Source: a virus
DNA: 42,066 nucleotides
IMG/VR virus record: IMGVR_UViG_3300020020_000574
Coordinates: 1 to 42,066 of that record
Reading direction: 5' to 3' (one strand)
Shown in pieces: positions 1 through 6,583 of the stretch. Within the stretch, counting starts at the first letter, position 1; each line of letters opens with the position of its first letter. The position numbers and the translations under genes are program-made. The notes below the pieces were generated by a model. It made no database searches. It saw only the letters and a program-made list of their open reading frames with translations, and was not told where the DNA came from.

Positions 1-86
1 CCCGACACCGCCGCGACCCGCCAACACCCGTGTCGCCCGCTACCGCCGCGACCCGCCGCGCTCGCCAGAACCCGCCCGCTACCCGC

Positions 87-286
87 GCGCCGCTCTCTTC
101 CGCGCCCGTCGCCGGCATCGCCGACACCCGTGTCCGTCAATGCCCGTCAATGCCCGTCAATGCCCGTCACGTGATACCCTACCAGATCGGGCGCCCGGCA
201 TCGCCGGCATCGTCGGCATCCGTGTTCGCCAATGTCGCCCGTGACGCCCCGCGACCCGCGCCGCCCGCGCCGCTCTCTGCCGCGCC
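87..286. repeat. Pair of 20-bp blocks spaced 180 bp apart
   Basis: The block CGCGCCGCTCTCTNCCGCGC occurs at about 87-106 and again at about 267-286, the only difference being T versus G at the N. GCCGGCATCG words lie between them. This suggests an old duplication of a roughly 180-bp segment that has since diverged. Confidence 0.6.
131..170. repeat. 10-bp tandem repeat, four copies
   Basis: The unit TGCCCGTCAA is repeated four times without gaps; the first copy has TGTCC instead of TGCCC and the last ends in C instead of A. It sits inside the GC-rich left tract. Confidence 0.85.
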
Positions 287-366
287 GCACGGAGCGCCAG
301 GCAGGAGCAGATTCACAGGCAGGTCCACACCAGTACACATATGTATGCGGAAATCGGCACGAGCGT

Positions 367-693
367 TCATTTCTCGCTGATATTCGCCGAACGTTTGAGT
401 TTATCCGCAGGGAACGCCTTGTATGGGGCGAATCCTGCTCCGCCCTTGCCGGTACGGTCAACCACACTTAGCGCGGCGGCCGTCCCAATAGTGGAGCGCA
501 GCGACCAGTTGGCCGCGCCCTTATGGCGCATGGTCACGATGTCGGACGCATCTGCACCGTTGGCAGCCAGCACCCGCGCCCCATCCAGGAAGGGCTGTGT
601 GCTTGACTTGACGATCACCTGACCGCCCAGTGTCGCCCGGTAGCTGCCCGGGCCGACTGGTTCGACGATCATATGAAACTCAGTCATGTCCAT
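367..693 (-). CDS. Hypothetical protein, 108 aa
   Basis: A 108-residue soluble protein with normal codon use, the only plausible gene in this stretch. It contains a Gly-rich beta-type N-terminus (VGPGSYRATLGGQVIV, residues 12-27) followed by a segment rich in small residues (FLDGARVLAANGADASDIV) and a pattern resembling small proteins I associate with rhizobial genomes, where the function is unknown. A second in-frame ATG two codons in (687) is an alternative start. It lies downstream of the NusG-like gene on the same strand but is separated from it by about 370 bp, so it is probably its own unit. No domain can be named. Confidence 0.6.
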   Translation of the reverse strand: MDMTEFHMIVEPVGPGSYRATLGGQVIVKSSTQPFLDGARVLAANGADASDIVTMRHKGAANWSLRSTIGTAAALSVVDRTGKGGAGFAPYKAFPADKLKRSANISEK

Positions 694-1067
694 GTCAGGG
701 GTTCACCCTACGTAGTTAAGCCGCTTGACTTTCCCAATTTGTTTCCCGAGCACCATGAGCAGTCAACACACAGCCCTAGCGGGCGGATCAGCGCGGCACT
801 CGGCACGTGCGAGAATGCCGGGAAGCCACATTTTAGAAATGCGCGCGGGTTGACGAATCACAACTGTGCTGGACGATTCTGTGCGGGACTTTCCGGTCAA
901 TCGCGCCCTGCTCCGGGCTGCGCCTCGTGCGTTTTGTGGTGCTGCGGCGGGTAGCGGGGGGCGTTGGGTTAGACGAAAGGATGACATAGCTGCGCTACTA
1001 TGACCTGAATGGGTCGCGCCACAGTTCATCCATTTCTACGTGCGTTTCGCACAGGTAACCGCAGGAT
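694..1067. other. Intergenic region between two minus-strand genes
   Basis: No gene is supported here. At 1040-1052 there is a small perfect hairpin (GTGCG-TTT-CGCAC) 16 bp beyond the stop codon of the NusG-like gene, which could help end its transcript although no T-run follows on the minus strand. At 725 there is a TTGACT with plus-strand orientation but no -10 box at the right distance. The rest holds nothing I recognise. Confidence 0.45.
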
Positions 1068-1688
1068 TTAATCCTGCCGCCGTATCTCACCGAGCCGCGC
1101 CGATGTGGAGACGGCGCGACCCAGGATGGTAACATCTACCAAGGCCCGGGTAGGGCCAAGGTAGTCCTTGAAGATGCCCGGCGCTTCCTGACCGGCGAGC
1201 CGAACCCAGATGCGGTCATCCGGGTTGAATGGAAGGGATTCCTCTGTGAGAACCCCCCGTGCGTCGGCCCGGTCACGAAGGTCACTGACCACTTGATCGG
1301 GGACGGTTTCAATCTGACCGCCGAAGCGGACAAAGCCGCGCACGCCGGTGATCTGTTCGATCAGGCACCAGAGGTAGCGCGCCATTACAAACATGTAGCC
1401 TGGGAAGATTGGGAAGGTTCGCAGCACCAGCCGCCCGCGATACACAACGCGGCGCTTGATGCGAAACCATTCGTTTGGGAGGTCAAGCTGAGACAGGACG
1501 CGGCTGACGCCAGCTTCCATGTTGGGTCCGACCCTGAGTAGCTGGTATGGCAAAAGGGTGCCCGTCCCTGTGGCCTGTGAATTCGTGAGGCGGGAGGCTA
1601 CGCCGATTTGCGGGGCGGCGGCAAGCGATTTTCGCGGATTGGGGAAAACGGTGTGCGGGTAAGGGCACCGGGTGGGGGCTGGGTCCAC
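1068..1688 (-). CDS. NusG-like transcription elongation/antitermination factor
   Basis: A 206-residue protein with the NusG architecture. Residues ~47-140 match the NGN domain, including the hallmark FPGYMFV at 95-101 (NusG normally has FPGYV or a close variant) and the pattern G-V-x-G-F-V at 115-120. Residues ~157-200 match a KOW domain (DDRIWVRLAGQEAPGIF). NusG family proteins bind the RNA polymerase clamp and modulate pausing, termination or translation coupling. The start is GTG at 1688, preceded by AGGA five bases upstream; this gives a ~45-residue N-terminal extension that most NusG proteins lack, so a shorter product is possible. It is monocistronic and divergent from the plus-strand genes. 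A phage-encoded NusG paralogue would be suited to steering host polymerase onto phage operons. Family assignment is confident; the phage-specific role is inference. Confidence 0.85.
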   Translation of the reverse strand: MDPAPTRCPYPHTVFPNPRKSLAAAPQIGVASRLTNSQATGTGTLLPYQLLRVGPNMEAGVSRVLSQLDLPNEWFRIKRRVVYRGRLVLRTFPIFPGYMFVMARYLWCLIEQITGVRGFVRFGGQIETVPDQVVSDLRDRADARGVLTEESLPFNPDDRIWVRLAGQEAPGIFKDYLGPTRALVDVTILGRAVSTSARLGEIRRQD

Positions 1689-2209
1689 TAATTCCTACCA
1701 GATTGATATTTGACGTGCGCTTTCAAGCACTTATCGACAACGGGGGGCTGCTTACGGGCTGCTTAGGCTGGATTTTCCTATATCCCGTTCCCTACGCGTG
1801 TTCGCAGTGCGTTCTGCGGAGCTCCGAGGTAAGAAGCCGAGTAAGAAGAGAGAAGCCGCGCTACGAGACTCATAATATAGAAGCAGCCTAAGCAGCCCCG
1901 AAGCAACCCCCCCTTTCCATCCGTTATCTTGACATTTCAAGCGCTTACCGCCACGATCTAAGATCGCACTACGAACCCAGAAATATCCAGCCCCATCCAT
2001 CCCCCACCACACCCGCGTAGAGGGAAAAGCCCCACATCACCCGCAGGCCGTTAATCGCCCGTCGCGCGTAAAGCCCACATCCACCCGCATACCGCGTAGC
2101 GATAGACAGGGCGCCCCCGGTACACGACACAGTGATCCAAGGTACTCTTACACCGCGCAGCGGTCGAGTAGACGGGGTGTAACCCCTCGCGCTATAGGCC
2201 AGTTTCATC
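1689..2209. other. Long intergenic region with repeats
   Basis: There is no credible gene in this 520-bp divergent region. It contains a 171-bp element bounded by a 29-bp imperfect inverted repeat (1742-1912), flanked by a 20-bp imperfect direct repeat (1721-1740 and 1935-1954), a second imperfect direct repeat of about 21 bp (2025-2045 and 2069-2089, core CCACATC and ACCCGCA), and a small hairpin GGGGT-GTA-ACCCC at 2174-2186 just upstream of the GIY-YIG fragment. Confidence 0.55.
1742..1912. repeat. 171-bp inverted-repeat (MITE-like) element
   Basis: The left end GGGGGGCTGCTTACGGGCTG (continuing to 1770) is the reverse complement of 1884-1912 at 26 of 29 positions. The interior is non-coding. 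Direct imperfect repeats TTTCAAGC(A/G)CTTA lie just outside (1721 and 1935). It could be a miniature inverted-repeat element or a large cruciform/terminator structure. No transposase is nearby. Confidence 0.6.
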
Positions 2210-2326
2210 ATGAAGCACTATATCTACATCTATTTTGACCCGCGCGACGCTACACCAATCTACATAGGGAAGGGCATAGGTCGCCCGTTCATGTGGCTGA
2301 TCATCCACGTTCTATTGAACCGCTAG
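2210..2326 (+). pseudogene. Truncated GIY-YIG endonuclease fragment
   Basis: A 38-codon open frame begins ATG at 2210 and reads a recognisable GIY-YIG N-terminus: YIYIYFDPRDATPIYIGKG. This contains the Y-I-Y and Y-I-G-K-G halves of the motif, and the frame then runs into TAG at 2324. The rest of the catalytic domain (the Arg and Glu strands) is missing. The next gene, 33 bp downstream, starts with the same kind of motif (YYVYVIRDP...IWVGKG) and is full length. The fragment is therefore probably a decayed earlier copy, or the remnant left when the complete endonuclease gene arrived. Confidence 0.7.
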
Positions 2327-2359
2327 ACGCGGGGCACCCACCCGCGCTAGCCTTATTGC

Positions 2360-3187
2360 GTGTACTACGTCTATGTGATTCGCGATCCGCGCCCGGGCAA
2401 GTCCAACGCCCCGATCTGGGTTGGGAAGGGTAGTGGGCAGCGTTATCTGGAGCGGCTGAAACCAGGATGTCCGTTTAACAACCCACTTTTGGCCGCCGTC
2501 ATCGCCAAGTGCCGCGTGCTAGGGTTGGAGCCGCAATCCACTATTGTCCAGCGTTTCGAGACTGAAGCGCTGGCCTTCACAGTTGAGGTTCAGCTGATCG
2601 CGCGCTATGGACGGCGCGATTTGGGCAAGGGCACACTATGCAATCTCACGGCTGGCGGCGATGGGGTTGATGCGACCACTCTGCGGCGTCTCTGGACCAC
2701 TCCTGAGATGCGGGAGAAACACAAAGCTGGACTAGCCAATCTAGAGGTTCGCGCGCGCATTTCGGCAGGCCAGCGCAATCGCGACCCAGAGCACACCCGC
2801 CGTCAGTGGCGCGACCCAGAGTGGCGGGCCAATACCATCGCGGCCACGCGCCGCAAAGAGTATAGCCCGGAGTGGCGCGCGCAGCAGGCTGAAACAGCTC
2901 GCCGCGTCCAAGCCGATCCAGAAATTCGCGCGCGCAAGGCAGAGATCACGCGACAACTTTGGGCTGAGGCTAGCCCAGAGAAGCGCGAGCAACACGCGAA
3001 GGCCACACGGCAAGGCCAGGCTGAGCCATCCTATCGCGAGCGCAATCTGGAGCACCTGCGCCGTCTTAACGCCCACCCCAAGCCACCCAAATCTGAAGCC
3101 ACCAGAGCCAAGCTGAGCGCAGCGGCTAAAGTGCGCGAGGCGGCCAAACGGTTAGCACGCCAAAATAAATCCACGCCGCCCACTTGA
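2360..3187 (+). CDS. GIY-YIG homing endonuclease
   Basis: A 275-residue protein from a GTG start. The GIY-YIG nuclease domain is residues 1-100: YVYVIRDP at 3-10, IWVGKGSGQR at 19-28 (the YIG half plus catalytic Arg), a conserved-type Glu at 77 and CNLTAGGDG at 94-102, a signature of this family. Residues ~105-270 are a run of imperfect repeats of about 20 residues (RDPEHTRRQW, RDPEWRANTI, SPEWRAQQAE, DPEIRARKAE, SPEKREQHAK), like the NUMOD3-type DNA-binding tails of group I intron-type endonucleases. The gene stops with the TGA contained in TTGACT at 3184, and its last codons overlap the A/T tract that normally precedes the phage promoters. It was thus inserted flush against a promoter and would cut at that junction in genomes lacking it (inference). 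Confidence 0.88.
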   Translation: MYYVYVIRDPRPGKSNAPIWVGKGSGQRYLERLKPGCPFNNPLLAAVIAKCRVLGLEPQSTIVQRFETEALAFTVEVQLIARYGRRDLGKGTLCNLTAGGDGVDATTLRRLWTTPEMREKHKAGLANLEVRARISAGQRNRDPEHTRRQWRDPEWRANTIAATRRKEYSPEWRAQQAETARRVQADPEIRARKAEITRQLWAEASPEKREQHAKATRQGQAEPSYRERNLEHLRRLNAHPKPPKSEATRAKLSAAAKVREAAKRLARQNKSTPPT

Positions 3188-3228
3188 CTTTCGATCAACA
3201 CCCCAGCGCGATAGTCCCGGCTGACTAT
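3165..3228 (+). promoter_or_regulatory. Degenerate promoter cassette next to endonuclease
   Basis: The A/T tract CCAAAATAAATCC and the -35 TTGACT (3184-3189) are present, but 17 bp downstream the sequence is CGCGAT, not a -10 box. Instead a perfect hairpin GATAGTC-CCGGCT-GACTATC (3210-3229) follows. It looks like a cassette whose core was altered around the GIY-YIG insertion. Confidence 0.45.
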
Positions 3229-4053
3229 CAATTCATCGCGTTCACGTACCTGCCGCGCGTAGGCTGGGATGTTTCCGGCATCGCGATCATCGCAGCGGAG
3301 CGTGCCCGTTTGCGCGCCTTTATGGAGCGCACCCAGAGTTCATTCGCCGTCAACGAGTCGGCGGGCAACTGCTACGTTTGTGGCGCGCACTGTAGCTATA
3401 TGGCGGCTTTCTATCATCGTCCCACGAACACAGTGATCAAGACCGGCCTGGATTGCGCCGACAACCTGGAAATGGGCGACGCCACCGCATTTCGCCGCAA
3501 TGTCACACGCGGTTTAGAAGCGCAGGCCGGCAAGCGCAAGGCCATCAAGTTCCTCGCAGACAACAACCTCACCGCCGCGTGGGATATTGCCAGCGCGCCC
3601 TGTCCGACCGACGAGCGCGGCAACTGCCGCTTCGAGGAGCTCACCATCCGCGACATCGTGTCGAAGCTGGTCAAGTATGGCTCCATCAGCGAGAAGCAGG
3701 TTGCCTTCCTCGCCCGCCTGCTCACCGGCATCACCAACCGCGCAGCCCTCCAGGCCGCACGCGCCGCAGCGCAGGAGGCCGCCGCACCCTGCCCGTCAGG
3801 GAAGGTTACCATCGAAGGTACCATCCTCTCCCTGCGCACGCAGGATGGCCCGTATGGTTCGGTTCTCAAGATGCTGGTCCAGCATGACACCGGTTTCAAA
3901 ATCTGGTCGACCGTCCCCGCCGCGATCAGCGACGCGGCGAAGGGCTCACGCATCCGGTTCACCGCGACGGTCACCCCCAGCCAGGACGACCAAAAGTTCG
4001 GTTTCGCGTCGCGCCCGGCCCAGGCTAGTATCCTCCAGACGGAGGATGCATGA
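3184..4053 (+). CDS. Zinc-finger plus OB-fold-like protein
   Basis: A 289-codon frame. A four-Cys cluster at residues 63, 66, 70 and 91 (NCYVCGAHC ... TGLDCA) looks like a small zinc site. A helical middle follows, and the C-terminal ~85 residues (GKVTIEGTILSLRTQDGPYG ... RIRFTATVTPSQDD ... FGFASRP) have the strand pattern of an OB-like beta barrel seen in plasmid and phage proteins of unknown function. Together these suggest nucleic-acid binding. The start is unclear: TTG at 3184 lies in the -35 sequence and overlaps the stop of the upstream endonuclease, while the first ATG is at 3322. The region between reads as protein (FTYLPRVGWDVSGIAIIAAE), so the N-terminus is probably real, and the native start may have been lost or replaced at the junction. 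Confidence 0.75.
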   Translation: MTFDQHPSAIVPADYQFIAFTYLPRVGWDVSGIAIIAAERARLRAFMERTQSSFAVNESAGNCYVCGAHCSYMAAFYHRPTNTVIKTGLDCADNLEMGDATAFRRNVTRGLEAQAGKRKAIKFLADNNLTAAWDIASAPCPTDERGNCRFEELTIRDIVSKLVKYGSISEKQVAFLARLLTGITNRAALQAARAAAQEAAAPCPSGKVTIEGTILSLRTQDGPYGSVLKMLVQHDTGFKIWSTVPAAISDAAKGSRIRFTATVTPSQDDQKFGFASRPAQASILQTEDA

Positions 4054-4295
4054 TGACCGACACAGACAACCTGGTCCTGGCGCAGCTGCGCGCGCTGCGT
4101 GGCGAGAACAAGATGTTTCGCGAGGCGCTCCAAAGCTTCTCGCGGCAATCCTCTCAGTTGTTTGAGCGTCTAGGCAACGTGGAGAAAGCCATCGTGGATA
4201 TGCGCGGTGACATTATCCTCTTGGAAAACAAGAACCTAGACCGTCACAGTGAGGTGCTGGATATTCTCTGTCGGCTGGATCACCGCCCCACTTGA
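4050..4295 (+). CDS. Small coiled-coil protein, 81 aa
   Basis: The start ATGATG overlaps the previous stop and follows GGAGG; translation is likely coupled. The protein is almost entirely helical and heptad-like (LRALRGENKMFREALQSFS, then ERLGNVEKAIVDMRGDI), with no membrane segment. It resembles short coiled-coil proteins common in rhizobial phages, with no known function. Its last codon is followed by the TGA inside TTGACT (4292-4297), so its stop codon and the next promoter -35 share bases. The C-terminal residues HRPT are therefore dictated by promoter sequence. Confidence 0.75.
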   Translation: MMTDTDNLVLAQLRALRGENKMFREALQSFSRQSSQLFERLGNVEKAIVDMRGDIILLENKNLDRHSEVLDILCRLDHRPT

Positions 4296-4342
4296 CTTTA
4301 ATCTCAACACCAACTATATCGAGACCGTCGCCACGACGCGAC
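4292..4342 (+). promoter_or_regulatory. Promoter cassette with 5' UTR hairpin
   Basis: TTGACT 4292-4297, 17-bp spacer, TATATC 4315-4320. The hairpin GTCGC-CACGAC-GCGAC at 4327-4342 begins about 7 nt after the -10, that is at or near +1. The TGA of the -35 is also the stop codon of the upstream gene. Confidence 0.85.
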
Positions 4343-4358
4343 TATGGAGATCAGGATC

Positions 4359-4631
4359 ATGGACACCACAGACCTCACCATCGTCATCCTCGCCACGATG
4401 ATCAATTTTCTCCCGGCGATAGTCGCTCTGTACCGCCGCCACCCGGCTCGCCTGGCCATCTTTATCGGTTGCCTGGTCGCCGCCACCGCCTTCCTCATCG
4501 CGGCAGACGATTACCCCCGGTTCGCCGCCCTGATTGGCCTGGTCTGGGTCGCCCTGCTTATCAAGTCATTCACGTCAACCACCACCGCGTCGCAGCCCGC
4601 CGCGCCCGCCGTCACCACATATCACATCTAA
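4359..4631 (+). CDS. Small membrane protein, three predicted helices
   Basis: A 90-residue hydrophobic protein. Three membrane segments are visible: LTIVILATMINFLPAIVAL (residues ~6-24), a second around LAIFIGCLVAATAFLIAA, and a third around FAALIGLVWVALLI. A short polar tail rich in Thr/Ala/Pro follows. The start is taken as ATG 4359 because GGAG lies nine bases upstream; ATG 4344 is in frame but has no ribosome site after the hairpin. First gene of the cassette at 4292, and probably its only gene before the next cassette. Function unknown. Confidence 0.72.
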   Translation: MDTTDLTIVILATMINFLPAIVALYRRHPARLAIFIGCLVAATAFLIAADDYPRFAALIGLVWVALLIKSFTSTTTASQPAAPAVTTYHI

Positions 4632-4650
4632 AAATAAATCCACGCCCCAC

Positions 4651-4701
4651 TTGACTTTATCCCAACTCCAATCTATATCGAGACCGTCGCCACGACGCGA
4701 C
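4651..4701 (+). promoter_or_regulatory. Promoter cassette with 5' UTR hairpin
   Basis: A/T tract AAAAATAAATC 10 bp upstream, TTGACT 4651-4656, 17-bp spacer, TATATC 4674-4679, hairpin GTCGC-CACGAC-GCGAC 4686-4701, AGGAG 4708-4712, ATG 4719. Confidence 0.88.
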
Positions 4702-4718
4702 TCACACAGGAGCCTACC

Positions 4719-5054
4719 ATGACCACCACCACCGAGCAAGCCGCCCTCATCGCCCAGGTGCGCGCCGGTTACCACACCCGCCTCGCCAACCTGCGCACCG
4801 CGTTACGCGGTCGCATCGAAGGCAACGTTTTCGTCTGGCCCGCCTACGGTCTGGGCGTCGCGTTCACCGACACAGAGTGCCGTACCGTCGCAGTCGAGGC
4901 CGCCACCATCGTCCCCGGCAACGTCTGCCGCAAGACATTCCGCAACGGCGGTAACGAGCCCGCCCAGTTCATGCCGCGCCGCGACGCGCTGGAAGCAGCC
5001 CTGGCCACCACCCAGGCCGCCCTGGCCGAATTCGAGCGCGCCATCAAGCTGTAA
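4719..5054 (+). CDS. Hypothetical protein, 111 aa
   Basis: A soluble alpha/beta protein. Residues 1-30 are helical (TEQAALIAQVRAGYHTRLAN); a central beta-rich part (NVFVWPAYGLGVAFTDTECR ...) has two Cys; and the last 25 residues form a helix (DALEAALATTQAALAEFERA). The start is fixed by AGGAG six bases upstream of ATG 4719. It is the sole gene of its cassette, since a new cassette follows 20 bp after the stop, whose TAA runs directly into the next A/T tract. No family recognised. Confidence 0.75.
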   Translation: MTTTTEQAALIAQVRAGYHTRLANLRTALRGRIEGNVFVWPAYGLGVAFTDTECRTVAVEAATIVPGNVCRKTFRNGGNEPAQFMPRRDALEAALATTQAALAEFERAIKL

Positions 5055-5074
5055 AAATAAATCGCGCGGGCCAC

Positions 5075-5125
5075 TTGACTTTCCAGTCAGGTGGCCCTAT
5101 CTCTAGACCGTCGCCACGACGCGAC
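5075..5125 (+). promoter_or_regulatory. Promoter cassette with 5' UTR hairpin
   Basis: A/T tract AAAAATAAATC, TTGACT 5075-5080, 17-bp spacer, TATCTC 5098-5103, hairpin GTCGC-CACGAC-GCGAC 5110-5125. The hairpin is identical to those at 4327 and 4686, although the spacer is not. Confidence 0.87.
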
Positions 5126-5144
5126 TCACACAAGGACCAAGATC

Positions 5145-5402
5145 ATGACCACCGAACCCCTTTTCGATCTGTACTCTGTTCCGGCCACCACCAGCGTCGA
5201 AACCCACGGTACATTCATGCTGCGCGCCCGTCTCTCCACGATCATCGCGTTCTGCGACAGCATCGACGCTCTGCGCCGCGTGCGCGCCGAGCTCAACAGC
5301 GGCAAGGAAGTCGCCCTGCTCTACCACAACGGGCGCGGGCGCTGGGCTGGCACGGTCCACGCTATCCGCCCGGCGCTCGCCCCTCTGGGCACGGAGGTGT
5401 AA
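5145..5402 (+). CDS. Hypothetical protein, 85 aa
   Basis: Start ATG 5145, with AAGGA upstream; an in-frame ATG at 5091 lies inside the promoter and is rejected. The protein is a compact alpha/beta fold: beta strands near THGTFMLRARLSTIIAF, a helix IDALRRVRAELNSG, then KEVALLYHNGRGRWAGTVHAI. It heads a three- to four-gene operon with the next gene one base away. Function unknown. Confidence 0.72.
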   Translation: MTTEPLFDLYSVPATTSVETHGTFMLRARLSTIIAFCDSIDALRRVRAELNSGKEVALLYHNGRGRWAGTVHAIRPALAPLGTEV

Positions 5403-5403
5403 C

Positions 5404-5658
5404 GTGATCACCAGCTATCGCGCGGCCTCATTCGCCTGGAACCCCTCCACGTTCCTCTTCACAGCGGAAGCCTCCAGCCTGGGCGCGGCCGCAGGGGCGC
5501 ATGACCGGTTTGACCTGGTCAGTCACACAGGCCGCCGCGCCATGTTTGTTCTCACCAAAACCGACCTGGACGCCAGCCACGAAGACATATACGGCTGGCA
5601 CTTCCGATGCGTCACACCCGACCTCACCCACCTCACCGCCCTCATCATCAACGACTAG
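5404..5658 (+). CDS. Hypothetical protein, 84 aa
   Basis: Begins with GTG at 5404, one base after the preceding stop, so it depends on coupled translation. The protein has the feel of a small beta sandwich: FLFTAEASSLG, RFDLVSHTGRRAMFVLTKTD and WHFRCVTPD. There is no signal sequence or membrane segment. It is the second gene of the operon started at 5075. No family recognised. Confidence 0.68.
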   Translation: MITSYRAASFAWNPSTFLFTAEASSLGAAAGAHDRFDLVSHTGRRAMFVLTKTDLDASHEDIYGWHFRCVTPDLTHLTALIIND

Positions 5659-5667
5659 GAGCCTGCC

Positions 5668-6012
5668 ATGATTCAGGATCACGAGCCGCGTATCGTCAGC
5701 GGCATACGCGGCCAGCCCTTTACCCGGCGGTTCGAGAGCCAGGCTGAACAGGACCAGTGGATTCTCAAGGAGGGGGTTTATTTCATCCGCATCACCGAAA
5801 CCCGCCGCGCCGAGGGCCCAGCCACGTTCATCTTGGACCATTATAACTTTGGCCTGCGCCGCGTCGTGGCCACGCTCGAAGAGGCGCAGTTACTCTGCAT
5901 CCGCTCAGGTTTCGACGCGACGGTTTTCCGCAACTCAGGCAGCAGCGACACCCCCATTTCTGGCAGTATCGTCGCCCGCTACAACTCCATCGGTGGCTGG
6001 AGCCTGGTGTGA
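5668..6012 (+). CDS. Hypothetical protein, 114 aa
   Basis: Preceded by AGGAG eight bases before ATG 5668. It is mainly beta, with strands at RIVSGIRGQPFTRRF, GVYFIRITETRR, ATFILDHYNFGLRRVVA and SGSIVARYNSIGGWSLV, and one helix (TLEEAQLLCIRSG). The Tyr/Asn-rich ending is unusual. It is the third gene of the 5075 operon. No family assigned. Confidence 0.72.
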   Translation: MIQDHEPRIVSGIRGQPFTRRFESQAEQDQWILKEGVYFIRITETRRAEGPATFILDHYNFGLRRVVATLEEAQLLCIRSGFDATVFRNSGSSDTPISGSIVARYNSIGGWSLV

Positions 6013-6098
6013 TGCAGCACGACCACCACGTTCGCCTTGGCATCAATGGGCCGCCCCCTCTGGGGCTGGCTTCCAGCTGCATAGGGACTGCAAAATAA
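6012..6098 (+). CDS. Possible small ORF, 28 aa
   Basis: ATG at 6012 overlaps the preceding stop (TGATG), and the frame ends with the TAA of the A/T tract before the next promoter. The peptide is MQHDHHVRLGINGPPPLGLA followed by SSCIGTAK. Coupling geometry matches other genes here, but the length is too short for composition to decide; it may instead be an untranslated tail. A GCCCC-TCT-GGGGC stem-loop lies within it. Confidence 0.35.
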   Translation: MQHDHHVRLGINGPPPLGLASSCIGTAK

Positions 6099-6112
6099 TT
6101 TCGCCAGCCCAC

Positions 6113-6164
6113 TTGACTTATCAGACAACCATCCCTATATCTAGTTCTGCGGCGATCAAGCCGC
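6113..6164 (+). promoter_or_regulatory. Promoter cassette with 5' UTR hairpin
   Basis: A/T tract CAAAATAATTTCG, TTGACT 6113-6118, 17-bp spacer, TATATC 6136-6141, hairpin GCGGC-GATCAA-GCCGC 6149-6164. The stem is the strand-swapped version of the GCCGC/GCGGC stems elsewhere. Confidence 0.88.
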
Positions 6165-6181
6165 TATAACAGGAGACTACG

Positions 6182-6529
6182 ATGACCAAGACCCAAGCCA
6201 ACACGATCCTCACCCAGATGACCGAGGCCATGATGGCGGTTAACCGCCAGAACGGTATCGCGTGTATGCCGTTGTCGGCCTATACCACCTGCGCGAACAC
6301 CTTCGAGATTCTCACGAAGGATGTGGAGCGCCCCGCCGCAATCTGGGACGGCCGCACCCTGCGCTCAGAGACGGTTGTTCTGGACCCCGCCGCCTACGCC
6401 GCGATGGTCAAGCTGGGCGGCGAGCAGAAGGCCATCAAGCTGATGATCCGCGCCATGATGAACATCACCGGCAAGACCTGGCGCGAAGTGCGCGATATCG
6501 TCGAGGCCCAGGTTCGCGCGGCGGCGTAA
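6182..6529 (+). CDS. Hypothetical protein, 115 aa
   Basis: ATG 6182 follows AGGAG by seven bases. Mostly helical and Met-rich: NTILTQMTEAMMAVNRQNG at the N-terminus, a middle with RPAAIWDGRTLRSETVVLD, then helices AAMVKLGGEQKAIKLMIRA and WREVRDIVEAQVRAAA. No catalytic motif seen. Sole gene of its cassette; the stop TAA is the start of the next A/T tract. Function unknown. Confidence 0.75.
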   Translation: MTKTQANTILTQMTEAMMAVNRQNGIACMPLSAYTTCANTFEILTKDVERPAAIWDGRTLRSETVVLDPAAYAAMVKLGGEQKAIKLMIRAMMNITGKTWREVRDIVEAQVRAAA

Positions 6530-6547
6530 ATAAAGTCAAGCGCCCAC

Positions 6548-6583
6548 TTGACTTTACCCAAGCCAGCCCCTATATTGGGGGCT
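6548..6583 (+). promoter_or_regulatory. Orphan promoter with palindromic -10
   Basis: TTGACT 6548-6553, 17-bp spacer, TATATT 6571-6576. The -10 lies in the loop of a perfect inverted repeat AGCCCC-TATATTG-GGGGCT (6565-6583). No coding region follows before the next cassette, which begins about 75 bp downstream. Confidence 0.75.

Larger units (their letters stand above)
1..366. other. GC-rich repetitive non-coding tract
   Basis: No convincing gene is seen here. The sequence is dominated by CCCG, CCGCGACCCG and GCCGGCATCG words, and frames open through it have biased, repetitive composition. It holds four head-to-tail copies of a 10-bp unit and a pair of near-identical 20-bp blocks exactly 180 bp apart (listed separately). 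It could be a recombination-prone or terminal-repeat-adjacent region, but nothing in the sequence proves that. Confidence 0.5.

Noticed and set aside
725-755. TTGACT considered as another promoter cassette
   Set aside because: No -10 box at 17 bp, no A/T tract, no hairpin and no plus-strand gene downstream.
1703-1891. 62-codon plus-strand frame in the divergent region
   Set aside because: No ribosome site, odd composition, and most of it lies inside the inverted-repeat element.
2025-2089. Repeats considered as a CRISPR array
   Set aside because: Only two imperfect copies with one short interval; no array elsewhere in the window and no cas gene.
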